This document shows positions 13,242 through 24,606 of a stretch of DNA of 64,000 bases, piece after piece; within the stretch, counting starts at the first letter, position 1; each line of letters begins with the position of its first letter. The stretch is from Carex sylvatica (Eukaryota > Streptophyta > Magnoliopsida > Poales > Cyperaceae). The notes under the pieces are model-generated. The model searched no databases, was not told the origin of the DNA, and saw nothing but the letters and a program-made list of their open reading frames with translations. The translations under genes were made by a program, and so were the position numbers. The DNA lies in assembly GCA_964058845.1 (NCBI GenBank), contig CAXKVR010000093.1, positions 62,001 to 126,000 on the forward strand, given 5' to 3'.

Positions 13242-14743
13242 GATGGCATTCCAACGATAGGCCCCTGTGAGAGAGAATTCTTTCCTTCTTGTTGTTTTTT
13301 ATTTATTTATTTATTTTTTTAATTATTATAATGCTATGATTTTTGCGGGTGCAGCTATGAATTGGGGGGCTAAAATGTGTTTCTCCTAGATTTAGGTACT
13401 GTTCCTACAAAAATGTTTTGTATATATGGTGCTTGCAAAGGTGTATAACTTTTGTTTTTAAACTAATTATCTGTGTACATATCTGATTGATATTTATTTG
13501 GTATAAGTATGTTAACAACATAAGAAACAAGTTCAATCTTAAAAATAATTGGCATTTGATTAATCATTGTTCATTATTTGTAGTGAATGTACGTAGTAGG
13601 TTTCTTAATTGTTTATTATTGCGTTCTAAATTTTTTTTTTTTTGCGCCATGCAAAAAACGGGGATAAAAAGTTAGTATTGAAAATATATACATGGTAAGG
13701 GAACTATTATGTGTGAATTACAAAAGTTAATATTTATATTCACATTAATGCTGTGGACTTAGAATTCAGATCCAGTGCAATACCACACCGAGTATAATGA
13801 GATCTGAGTTGTTGGTTTTAATCCGGCACAAATCTCAAAACAGACACCTATATTTTATATAGACATCAATATGACTTTGGCCCGGCTGAGGATATTGTAG
13901 AGCACATGGATTCCTAGACTTATGCATGCTAAAAGTTTAATATATACCGAATTCACGTTCTCTTTACCGAACAACCACAGATTATGGACATATATATATA
14001 TATATATATATATGCATCCATTTTCACCGAGCAAACATTCATTTAACCACGCTAAAATTAATCCAAAGAAATCCACAGGAATAATAATTACTCCCGTCAA
14101 GCATATAATTAATTATTTTCTCGAAGATAACTGTATCTCCCACAGCTTACACACGAAATGAGTCATTTTTTTATTTTTTAAGATATCACATCGAATCAAT
14201 CTACCATGGAATTCATGTGAACCGAAAAGTATCCAGCCCAACTGACATTAAGAAGAGGCCCATTAATTCAGCCCTTTGATAAAGTCACTGGCCTTCGTCT
14301 CTATAAATTCACCATCTTACGAAAATATGACAGCATGACACATCCAATGTTCTTTTTGCCATTCTTCTCCTTGCAACAAATTTAATTTAATTTTCCTAGT
14401 TCCAAATTCAAGTACAATGGTAGAGAGGAAATAAGTTATGCGCTTCCACTTACTCTATCACGACACGGCATGTGTGTATTGTGACCATCTTATGATAATA
14501 TGACACAACATTACACAGCACACGACATGTGATCCGAACACGGCACGGTAATGACTGTGGGTCCGTAGCGAAAGCTACTGGGGCACCAAATTTTCTCATA
14601 AACTTATTTAACGAAAAATATTAGAAATTGAACAGATCAAGGAGAAGGATCACAATTAATTTAAGTCAAACACCTCAAAAAATATCTATACAATGCTATT
14701 TCATCTTGTTGAGGTTTATTAGTGGGATCAAGATTACACGTCT
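13242..14743. other. Intergenic region between kinase gene and LINE
   Basis: The first few hundred bases should hold the 3' UTR of the kinase gene. A (TA)n run lies at about 13989-14013. At 14252-14310 an AGAGGCCCATT...CTCTATAAATTC stretch resembles one at 28229-28285, possibly a shared promoter-like relic. No gene is supported. Confidence 0.5.
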
Positions 14744-14758
14744 ATTGTTATATAAAAA
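14744..14758 (+). repeat. 5' target-site duplication of the LINE (candidate)
   Basis: ATTGTTATA followed by A/T-rich bases is matched after the poly-A tail at 21642-21655. Nine bases are identical, and the A/T runs beyond differ by a TA insertion. This places the LINE 5' end at about 14762. Confidence 0.55.
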
Positions 14759-14854
14759 AAAAAATTCAGATTAATTAACCTTCCTTGTACAAATTGAAGG
14801 ACCAGGTGCATTACTTGGTGAAAGTTAATGTTAATTGTATTGATAATTCATGCA

Positions 14855-14902
14855 CCTCTCCCCCTCTCCCCTCTCCCCTCTCCCCTCTCCCCTCTCCCCT
14901 CT
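14855..14902 (+). repeat. (CCCTCT)n repeat in LINE 5' region
   Basis: About eight short units of CCCCTCT lie just upstream of the first LINE ORF. A C/T-rich tandem tract in the 5' leader could belong to the element's internal promoter; that role is inference. Confidence 0.8.
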
Positions 14903-14968
14903 ACGCTATCCTTCATTTCCCAACTCCCCCTCCCCCCTAACATCTCCCTCTTTCCGTCTCTATCTCAC

Positions 14969-16165
14969 ATGAACAACCAGTACCCATACGCTCCATGGAG
15001 TCTGGAGGAGAACTATATTTTCCTCCCTCCAACTATTCACCATGACAAGCTTGTCATGAAAGCGGCTCAATCTATAATGGCAATGTTCTTACCAGGGACG
15101 GTGAATAGAGACTACACATGCATCCAGGAGCACCTGGTACGCCTCTATGGAGGGGAAAGACACCACTACAGTGTATTGCGATGCTCGAGGGTAAGGTTCT
15201 TGATCACCCTGCAGGAATTTTTGGAGAGGGAGTCTGTTCTGAGTCAGATTGGGCCATGGGCGGCGGCCAACAATATCGCTTTCTACCTCTATGAACACAG
15301 CCGACCATGGAAGCTAACCCCAATACCCTACAGAGTCTACATGAGGGTAATCAACTACCCGGCTGAGTTCTGTCATCCACACTACTTCAGCCTCTTGACG
15401 GCGGGCTTTGGTGAAGTTCTCTTTGCTGATGGGGAAAATACGAGAGGCAATGACAGATCCACTCTCCGTTTGGTGGTCAAAATCTTTGATCCTGGCCTCA
15501 TTCCCCGGAGTACTATCCTACACTACGACAAAGGCTGGACAAGATGCCGGTTTGAGATCATCGGGTGGGAAGCAAAAGATAACCACCTACCGGATGACTT
15601 CCAAGGTCAAGCCTCGGCTGGCTCAATGGAAGAGCTCAATAGTGATTTCGAGTGGGCCGGTGCACCATCGGGAGGGGATCATCTGATCAGGCAACAGCTG
15701 GTCGATACCCTTAGGCGGCAGCTGCACACCGTGCCGGAACCAAACCTACACTGGTGCACCAGCAAACTGCATGGACCATGACCACCAGATGTCACGCAAA
15801 AAATAAGGTCTACACCTGTGGTAAGGGGTATCCCCGAGGTTGATTCTGCCACACGCCTCAGGGAGTGCAGGAAAAGGACACATGCAGAGAGAGTTAAAAA
15901 ACATGCAACCAGGGATTTCCTATGGCAAAGAATGACTTATGCTTCCCCACTTTGGCACACCAACCCTTTCAAAGACCTCTCTATCATGCTAATCTACAAA
16001 GTAACACCACATGAGATCAATCCTCCATGTGCAGACACATCCAAAAGAGGTATCAACCTATTATCTGGTGCCACCTGGAGCCCCATGCATCACAGAATAA
16101 GAGTTACTAATTTGGCAGCAACCAACGGCTCAATCTCTCATCCAATCCCACATAAGCCTTACTAA
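14969..16165 (+). pseudogene. Extra 5' ORF of the LINE ('ORF0'), one internal stop
   Basis: An open frame runs from ATG 14969 (an upstream frame-extension through the CT repeat is unlikely to be used) to TGA 15779-15781. The same frame continues to TAA 16163-16165, so one stop appears to split a protein of about 398 residues. I do not recognise it firmly. The middle (RVYMRVINYP ... LLTAGFGEVLFAD ... KIFDPGLIPRSTILHYDKGW) recalls the DUF4283/RRM-like ORFs of plant retroelements. The C-terminal part (ATRLRECRKRTHAERVKKHA) is basic. It lies in the same frame as ORF1, 270 bp upstream of the chosen ORF1 ATG. It could instead be a captured host fragment. No host gene structure (introns) is seen. 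Confidence 0.55.
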
Positions 16166-16435
16166 ACCTACATAGACTCAGCCAACAAAAAATCCTCCAA
16201 AACCCAAATAAAGACAAATCATATGAGTTCACCTCCAGCCGTCAAATACAAATACAAATACAACTACAACCACCAGAAGCCATCCATACTCGGTCCTCCA
16301 CCTATTCTACAGTTACCTCATAACTCCAATCAAAAACAAAAATCACTCAACCATTCTCTCCTTTATCCACCAAAATTAAATCTTAACCCTACTTCATCCC
16401 TTTGGTCTCAGACCAAACAAGAAATAACTAAAAAA

Positions 16436-17511
16436 ATGGATCAATCCGACGAAGAACTCATCCGAAAATTTGCAGGCCTTCAAACGAAAAGTCAAAACAG
16501 CGCGACAATTGTTACCCTACCATCAAATGCATTAAAGGATCGAAACTGGGGTCTATGCATCTTGGTGAAAGTTATATCCGATCACACAGTTTTTGATGCA
16601 CAGTTTGAGAAGCAAATGAGACGTGCATGGAGGGTTCATCCTTCAACAATCTTCTCTGTGGCAGAGAGGGGTCTATACCTAGTGGAGTGCGAAAACAAAA
16701 GGGACTACACAAGAATACTATCTGATGGACCTTGGACTTATAGAGAAGACCTAGTGGTGGTAGATGAATGTGCTTCTATGGAGGAGGCAGATGGAAGCAA
16801 ACTCACTCATGCTGAACTGTGGGTCCAATTTCACAACCTGAGGGCGGAATCGTTGACGGAGGAAGGTATCCGGATCCTAACAGATCCAATAGGGGTCCCT
16901 TTATTCGATCCTATCATTGGACACGTGAATGGTAAGCAATTTTTTAGGCTCAAAATTATGATACACTGGATAATCCGATAAAAGATCGGATATCGGCAAC
17001 TAACACAGTTTTGGGCCAAACCGAGGTATTTCTGGTGTACGAAAAGGTGGGGCGTATTTGTTGCTTTTGTGGGGCCTTAGGCCATAATATGCCTTCATGT
17101 TCTGATAGAGCAAGGCTGGCAAAAATTAAGAGTAAAATGGCGGCCCAGAATAGGCCTGATTTAGATGTGATTCTAAGGCCGACTAGAGGCTTATGGATCA
17201 CCGATCAAACATTGGTACCTACTCAAAGCCCTTCCAAAAAAACTCAGACGGGACCAAGGCCCAAAAGTCATGCAACAACCGAACCAGTGATTGGCCTAAA
17301 AAGGAATTTAAATGAACTCAATCGACCCCACACCAGTAGCGGATCATCTACCCCAACCGATCAGCTCTTACTGACAGGAGACTCGTCTTCTCCAATCAAA
17401 CACCAACAAGAGGAGAAAAAAACGGAAAAAGGTGAAGAAAATGTTACCTATCAAAAATTTAAGGCGGCACGACCCTCGGCAGTGGCTGGGGCGCCGCTGG
17501 CCCAAAAATGA
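16436..17511 (+). pseudogene. LINE ORF1: DUF4283-like RNA-binding protein with CCHC knuckle, frameshifted
   Basis: The chosen start is ATG 16436 (MDQSDEELIRKFAGLQ); an upstream in-frame ATG exists at 16223. An RRM-like DUF4283 region follows (LCILVKVISDHTVFDAQFEK ... ILSDGPWTYREDLVVV). The frame is lost around 16950-16965, reaching a stop at 16979-16981, and resumes in frame +1 with DNPIKDRI. A CX2CX4HX4C knuckle follows (CCFCGALGHNMPSC, about 17056-17097), then a basic, P/T/S-rich tail. The ORF ends at TGA 17509-17511, overlapping the ORF2 ATG. By family it is the nucleic-acid-binding chaperone of the retrotransposition particle. One indel explains the break. Confidence 0.85.
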
Positions 17512-20500
17512 GTGTCTTCTCATGGAATTGTCGAGGCAGTGGAGGGCCCTCGATAATCTCCAATCTCAACCGTTACCTCCGCAGCACAGGGGCTCTCCTA
17601 GCCTTTATTTCTGAGATGAAGTGTTATGAGAAAACAGCGAGAAAGAGAATAGCAAGATTACCTTTACATAATTGTAAGATAGTTCCCTCTCGAGGAAGGG
17701 GAGGGGGCTTATGGATGATTTGGGGGAACGAGGTCTCGGTCACTGTCTTAGAGACCTCACTTTCCTTCATAGTCGCCAAGGTCCAATTTGGACCAGCGGC
17801 GAAGCCTTGGCTGATTTTTGCAGCATATGGCGATTGTGACGATAGACGTAACAATGAGATTTGGAATAAGTTTTCAGATTATACCTCCAACTGTGACTTA
17901 CCTCTTTGTGCTATTGGAGACTTTAACTGCATAGCTGATCAGAGTGAGAAGCAAGGGGGTTGTTCAAAACTGAAGGCAAAGCATACTAAATTCCGATCTT
18001 TTCTTCACAGAACGGGATTGATGGACTTGGGCTACTCGGGTCCCGCCTATACTTGGGCTACTCGGGTCCCGCCTATACTTGGGCTAATAATCAAAAAGGG
18101 AGATCTTTGATTCTCGAGAGGCTTGATAGGGCTATAGCAGCTACTGATTGGGTTAACATATACCCAAATTCGAAAGTTTTTCATATCCCAAATTACTCAA
18201 GTGATCATCTTCCGATTCTTTTGCGAACAGAACCAAAACCGAAATGAAAAGTTAGAGCTTTTAAGGTGGAACAATGGTGGCCTTTACAACATGACTTTGG
18301 GGATCTGTGTGCTAGAGCAGGGAACAACAGAAATCAGTCTTGGGAAGAAATATGTCATACCTTTAAAAAAGAAGTCAGGGCATGGGGCAAGGGTGCAAGA
18401 GACCCGAATTGGGAAGTTTTGCAGATTGAAAAAGAAATGAATTTGCTAATTAACCAACCACAAACTGATTCAGTGCGAGAAAGAATAGCAATTCTACAAG
18501 AAAGTCATAAGGAATTCCTAGCAGCCCAGGAAGCGTATTGGCTTCAACGTTCTAGGCTGAATTGGGACTTAATGGGGGACCAAAACACACGTTTTTTTCA
18601 TATGACGGCGGTTGTCAGGAGGCAAAGGAATAGAATACAAGCTATCCAAAATAGCAAGGGTGAATGGTTGGTAAAAGAGGAGGAGATACGAAAGCAGTTT
18701 GTTAATTACTTCAAGATAATTTACAAGGCAGACTCTCCGGTTGGGGATATCGCACTAAGCCAATTTACTGAAATAATCAGGGATGAAATTGTAAAGGTGC
18801 CTCAGCCTGACTGTGCGGGCCTGAATTTGATTCCGACCGCAGATGAAATAATATGGGCTGTAAATGCTCTCGGCCCACTCAAATCCCCGGGCCCAGATGG
18901 AATTACCGCTGCCTTAGTTCAGCAACAGTGAAAATACTTTGGGCCGATAATCATAAAGGAGGTTGAGCTGTTCTTCAACACAAGAGTTATGAAAACATCT
19001 AATGCACACTCAAATCTAGTTCTCATCCCCAAGATAGATACACCGGCCAATGTCACTGACTTTTGACCGATTAGTGTATGCAATATTGTGTATAAGATAA
19101 TTTCTAAACTTCTGGCAAAGAAGATGCAACCGCTGATGACAAAAATCATCTCAAACGCCCAAACTGCTTTCATCCCTGGAAGGGAGATCTCTGATAATGT
19201 GATATTGCTTAGAGAAGTGATACACAATTTCAAGAAGTCTTTCAATGAAGACCAACAATTTGTCCTTAAAGCGGATCTCACAAAAGCTTTCGACAGATTA
19301 AATTGGGAATTACTCTTTCATTTCTTGTCGTTTTATGGGTTCCCAACTCAATTCTGCAAATGGGTAGAAGCATGTGTGAAGTCGGCCAGATTTACTATCT
19401 TATTCAATGGCACTGGAGACGGGTTTTTCTTACCGTCAAGAGGGCTTAGGCAGGGATGCGCCATGTCTCCCTACTTATTCATCCTAGCAATGGACCCATT
19501 GGCAAGGCTTCTCAATCATAGCCTTACCTCGGGTCTGATCTCAAGCCTAAAAATTGCTAGATCCGCAAACCCGTTAACGTGTTCGCTCTTCGCAGATGAC
19601 CTATTGATCATGGGGAAACTTACATCAATGGAGGTGATTAACATTGCCTCCATTCTTAATCAGTTTTTTTTCCGTTTCAGGTCTCTCAATCAACGAAACA
19701 AAGTCAAAAGCATGGTTCTCAGCAAATGCAACACTGCAAGGCAAGCAAATTCTAACAGAAAATTTCCGCATGGCTGAAGCAAACTCTGAGGAGAAGTACT
19801 TGGGGTGCCCTATAGCAGTGGAGGGGGACAGATCTTTCGATTACCTCATTGAAAAATTTGAGAAGAGACTCAATCATTGGAAAGCGAATTTCCTGACACA
19901 TGCTGGGCGGTTGGTACTGATCAAATCAGATCTAAATAGTTTGCCAATCTATGCTATGGGGACAGTGGTGCTGCCGGGAAAAGTAATCGTTAAATTAACC
20001 GCGATCGCTCGTAATTTCTTTTGGGGAGGGAAGCATGACAAAAGATGCCTATCGTATGTGGCTTGGAAGGAGGTCACTAAATCGAAAGGAATGGGTGGTT
20101 TAGGTTTGAGGAGCCTCAATGAAATGAACCGGGCACTAGTACTCAAGATGGTGTGAAAAATGGCTAGAGGAGATGATACGCAATGGGTCAAAGCAATGCA
20201 AGCGAGATACTTTCCAAGAGGCGCCTTCTGGTCAATTCAGAGGAGAGATAGGTGTTCTAAATTTTGGAAACAGATCATGCAACTAAGACCACTGTTGGCA
20301 ATACATGTAGTGTGGAAGATAGGGAGTAGGTGCAATATTAACATCTATTCCCAGCCTTGGTTCCCGGGCTGGTAGGATTTAGTTGCAAGAACATCTCAGT
20401 AGAGATAGGAAAAGCTGTCATCTCTGATAGACACCAATACCAGAGAATGGGACTTCGACTGTCTACAGCAACTGTTTGGATACAGTCAAGCCCTAGTGAT

Positions 20501-21602
20501 AGCTACACTGGATGCAATCAAACCATCTCCTTCACCAGCACCTGACACGTTACTGTTCACATACTCAAAAGATGGCAAATTCTCAGTGAAGAAAGCATAC
20601 CAGATGATTAAAGGGGAACCTAATAAACCTGATGATAAAAAATTCTGGAATTGGCTCTGGTGCGATACCAAATTGACACCTAAATTGAAGGTCTTCGTCT
20701 GGAGATGTGTCAAAGGTGCTCTACCTGTCATGGCGGTATTGTCATACAGAATGCGTCACATCTCTCCCACTTGTCCGATCTGTCAGACTCAACCAGAGAC
20801 GATTATGCATTCATTATTCCACTGTGAGTTTGCAAAAAGGGCTTGGCTTGTATCTGCCATACCCCTCAGAACTGAAAACATGGTAGGAGGGTTCAAAGAG
20901 GTAATAGAGGCCATGGCTGAAAGATTGTCAGAAATGGAAGCTTGCGATTTTGTAAGCACGCTATGGGCAATTTGGAGAATGAGAAATGAGGCCGTTCATG
21001 GGGGTAAAAGGCAATCAATAGAAGCTTGTAGGGCTTTCTATAGAATGAAAAGAGATTCTTGTCAGATAAGAATTCTCACATCTGGAATATCACCAACAAG
21101 CCATGTCACAACAAGTGAAGAGGAAGTCGGGGAGCAGGGCCAGTCTCAAATCACTTTTCAATGCTATGTTGATGGCTCTTGGAATCAAGGAGGTCTGGCT
21201 GGCATAGGGGTATATCTTCTCAAAAAGGGGAAGGTAACTCAATGGATCTCTAGATCAATTATAGCAATTAACCCTGCGCAAGCTGAAGCAAAAGCCTTGC
21301 TAGAAGGGTATCAACTACTGGTACAATATGCAAATGGAGAGGGTAAGCTATTCTCTGACTCCAAGGAAACTGTTGTTGCTTTGTCAAAAAAAGTCCCTGA
21401 AATTGCTGACTGGAGATCCCACCAGGAGATTTGGAAGGCATGGACCATTCAGGCGCAGCATAAACATAGAATTACTGCTTCCCATTGTGGAAGAGAGCAC
21501 CCAAAACTAGCTATTGCTCATAGATTAGCAAAGCAGGGTAGGTTGTATGGCTGGGATAGGAGGGGTAGTACTGAGCCAACTTTCAATCTGGATGAAATGT
21601 AA
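17508..21602 (+). pseudogene. LINE ORF2: endonuclease-reverse transcriptase-RNase H, broken
   Basis: ATG 17508 opens an AP-like endonuclease (FSWNCRGSGGPS; GDFNCIAD; SDHLP). The reverse transcriptase follows (LKSPGPDGI; DLTKAFDRLNW; SRGLRQGCAMSPYLF; FADDLL at about 19594-19611), then the RVT zinc-binding region (CPICQTQPETIMHSLFHC) and RNase H (YVDGSWNQGG; AEAKALLEG; FSDSKE). The frame is broken by a 26-bp tandem duplication (18025-18076) and a one-base gain in a T-run near 19664-19671. In-frame stops lie at 18245, 18929, 19064, 20154, 20373, 20400 and 20406. Allowing for both indels the length is about 1355 codons, normal for a plant L1. The element cannot encode functional enzyme. Confidence 0.92.
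18025..18086 (+). repeat. 26-bp tandem duplication in LINE endonuclease
   Basis: The 26-bp unit beginning ACTTGGGCTACTCGGG is present at 18025-18050 and exactly again at 18051-18076, followed by its first ten bases at 18077-18086. The duplication repeats GYSGPAYTWA and shifts the reading frame by two. Confidence 0.97.
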
Positions 21603-21641
21603 TAGGCCTACGGGCCATGTAAGAACCAAAAAAAAAAAAAA

Positions 21642-21655
21642 ATTGTTATAAAAAA
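21642..21655 (+). repeat. 3' target-site duplication of the LINE (candidate)
   Basis: ATTGTTATA plus A-rich bases directly follow the poly-A tail and match 14744-14752. Confidence 0.55.
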
Positions 21656-21701
21656 TAAGGACCACTTGCTCATATTATTTTTATATCAGTTATTCTAAAT
21701 C

Positions 21702-21937
21702 AAAATTGAATAGTTCATAGACTTCGGATAAGATATAAAAATCTTTTTATCTTCCAAAACTACAAAACATGATTGATGCAATCTGAAATTATTCTTGGCA
21801 ATCAATTTGAAATTTTTTAACAATTGCTTGTAGAACAGCCAGAGATAATACTATTTTAAGTGGATAATAATAAATAAAAAAAGAATGTCATTTACTATGG
21901 GTAGAGTTCAACTAAAAGTATTGCCTTTTTGTCGTAA
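21702..21937 (+). repeat. Direct repeat, copy 1 (partner at 29204-29471)
   Basis: About 235 bp match 29204-29471 in the same orientation with scattered substitutions and small indels. Shared landmarks include AGACTTCGGATAAGATATAA, ATTCTTGGCAATCAATTTGA and ACTATGGGTAGAGTTCAA. No coding potential is visible, and the origin is unknown. Confidence 0.8.
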
Positions 21938-21959
21938 CACTATTTAAACATTTTTCACA

Positions 21960-22260
21960 TCGCCTCTTTATCATCGAATGTACTTCCGCACAGATGGCAC
22001 TCGTCACGAGTGGCAGCGCTGTAATTACGTTGAACTTTGTACCATCGGTTGGCGTTTAATAAACCGATGGCATTGATGCGCCCCTCTTTACCATCGGTTA
22101 GTTATTAACCAACCGTTGGTTTTTATTGACTCTTTCACATCGGTTGGGCTATTAAACCGATGGTGTAGATGTGGTGATCTTTACCATCCGTGGTGTAGAT
22201 GAGCCGTCAGCTTAGTTTGATTAATACCAACTATGTTTTTTTTTAACCGATGGAGATGTT
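21960..22260. repeat. ACCATCGGTT / AACCGATGGT inverted motif array
   Basis: Motifs such as ACCATCGGTT and AACCGATGG occur at least six times in both orientations between 22041 and 22256. Such arrays are typical of CACTA subterminal regions. No CACTA terminus or 3-bp duplication is seen, so this is probably a truncated element end. The class is inference. Confidence 0.5.
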
Positions 22261-22379
22261 CAAAAGAGTAATTAATACTTATTTTAGAAGTAATATTCAT
22301 GCATGCACAAAATACACATGTTATATCCATACAAAATATATTCCTGAAATATCTAACTAGCTAGTATAACAGCAAACTC

Positions 22380-23579
22380 TTCTCGACATGCATAGTGTCG
22401 AGTTTCGCAGCTGCAAATTCTACAACTCCCAAATCCCATCCACTATAACTAATGGTTCCACCATTATCCGTTGTATATTTAAGATTGCAATAACCATCCC
22501 TGATTATATGATAGTTCCTAAAATTTTACAATTCCCCTGTACCAAGCATCAGATATTTAATCACTCGCCACAAGATAAAATCAAACCTCCAGTATTTGAC
22601 CTCAACTATCTCGAGATATCTTCTTGGAGATGGTTGAAGCCTCAGGGGGACTCGTGGATTTGATGGCACTCTATCCTCAACTGGTCATGGCAAAGCATAA
22701 TAGTGCTGCAACAAATTAAATTAACAATTATCAATTGATAAGTAGATCCTTAATTAATTTAACTTACAACAATTAATTAAATGATGCATGGAAGCTATAT
22801 ATAGCTTAATTAAGTTGAAAACTATATATATACTTACACAATTCTCATGTTGTACTATTGTGAGTCTTGTCAAGTTAGGGCAGCTCTTTATGATCCAACT
22901 TTTCATTTGTAAAAAAGTAAATGTACAAATGGAAACAGTTAAAACCTTCAAGTTATCAAATTTTGAGAGTCTTGCCGGCAAAACTGGCAATTCCTATATA
23001 TATACACATGTAATTAGGATAATAATATACAAAGACAAGTTAGAACAATTAATTGAACTATATATAAATTCATTAGCTATATATTATATGGGTCAATTAA
23101 TTCAGGACCATGAAATTAACTAGCTATGTGGATCAATTAATCATGTAAAATTAACACTGCAATTAATTTGTGACCTTAAAACTATAAATGTTGGTCAATC
23201 ACGTAAAATTGAATCTGATAATGTGATTGGAGATCAATTTATTTAATTACAATACCCAATATTTTATTATAAATACTTAATTAGACACCCGCGCGCATCA
23301 ATTAGAGAGATTAATTAATTATATCAGGAGAGCGCACTTGAGATGTAACTCCAAAAGATGAACATCTGCAATAATCTTCTCGAGTAAATTAGCAATGATC
23401 CCCTTCATGGAATATTGGGCTTGAGAATCCTTCGCATTGATGTTGAGAACGGGTAAAGAGGTCCATAGGTTGCTCCACCTCTTAGACAGTACACATGTAC
23501 GCACTGCCTCTTGGGTGGCCAGCAACCCTAAGATTATGATAAGTATTGGGTTGGACAAATTACTAATGTAGTTGCTCAT
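22380..23579 (-). pseudogene. F-box / FBD-LRR protein relic
   Basis: Read on the minus strand, ATG 23577-23579 opens an F-box (MSNYISNLSNPILIIILGLL then EAVRTCVLSKRWSNLWTSLP) of about 50 residues, then a short spacer ending near 23319. Further down the same strand, 22754-22990 contains an LRR/FBD-like piece (FDNLKVLTVS; IIKSCPNLTRLTI). About 22450-22620 holds another stretch with several stops (VEVKYWRFDF). The usual family is 350-450 aa with an N-terminal F-box, central LRRs and an FBD domain, acting as SCF ubiquitin-ligase adaptors. Here the middle is largely missing and no continuous spliced frame is found, so I call it a pseudogene. The flanks contain CACTA-like and LINE debris. Confidence 0.6.
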
Positions 23580-24606
23580 TGTTCCTACAGTGAAAGAGGT
23601 GAGATGATCGAATAAACCCCAAATAGTCGAGAGAGTACTGTATGTGGGCTCGAAGTGGAAGACAAACAGGTCAATCGAGAATTAATTCAATTTTCTAAAA
23701 GCCATCGGTTGAATCGACGGTGATACAGTTAAACACATTCTCCGAAATTAAGCCCCCATAGTCTTGCAAATTTTGAGTTGTGGATTGAACGGTCCGATCT
23801 TCAATTGTGTGGTATGATATTTTTAATTACTCAGATCTGACGGTGGGATACAAATTCAAAGTGTGTTTTACTTTAGAGTTAGGTTATTGAAAACATTTGA
23901 TAGAAAAATTTAAATAAATGAGATATTGTATATATAAGCAAATTAACTACATATCAGATGAAATTAAAATGTATCACTCATAGGATTAAAACATGTTCAA
24001 TTTTACCAAATTTGATCAATTCAATTTTAGCATGTTAAATTTATCATTTAAATTGTAAACAAACTACTACAACAATATTTTCATAGGAAAAAATTAGTTT
24101 CATGTTTTCACATATCATGTTTAACGTACGGCTTAGATTGACTGTTAGTACTTCCAAAGTCAATTTGCAATTCGATGTTGTAATTAAGTACAAATTGTTT
24201 CAATCAAATGTATTAAAAATAGAATTGTCCTTTTATTAAAAATATATTAAAATATAATTGTCTCTTTAATTATACTCTAAATACAGAGATCATGTACAGC
24301 TTGAATTGACTGTTAGTACGTACTTCGAAAATCATATACCAATTACGCATTACGTGTCAATTAATTATAAATATGTCTTCATCAAGTATACACAAACTTA
24401 AGTCAATTTTGTATAATTTTAGAAGTTTTGAATTCATTTGCTACAAGGTCAAGCAGTCAAAAAAATGATAAGAAAATGAATATATAAAATAATTTATAAA
24501 ATAACTTATAAAAAATTAATTTCTTTGACCGCTTAATCTTGTAGCAAATGAATTTGAAACTTTCAAAATTTTACATGTACATGTATCACAAATAAAAGAT
24601 TAATTT
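23580..24606. other. Intergenic, AT-rich, no gene seen
   Basis: The first 250 bp may be the former promoter of the F-box relic. CATCGGTTGAATCGACGGTG at about 23703-23722 recalls the ACCATCGGTT array. An imperfect inverted repeat around 24420-24570 (TTCATTTGCTACAAGGTCAA and its complement) could be a small MITE. Confidence 0.4.

Larger units (their letters stand above)
14762..21641 (+). mobile_element. L1-type LINE, near full length, degenerate
   Basis: A non-LTR retrotransposon of about 6.9 kb. In order it holds a C/T-rich 5' repeat (about 14855-14902), an extra 5' ORF, ORF1 (DUF4283-like domain plus zinc knuckle), and ORF2 (endonuclease, reverse transcriptase, RVT zinc-binding domain, RNase H). 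It ends in a poly-A tail at 21628-21641. A candidate duplication of ATTGTTATA flanks both ends. Several frameshifts and in-frame stops show it is inactive. The 5' boundary depends on the target duplication and is less certain than the 3' end. Confidence 0.88.
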
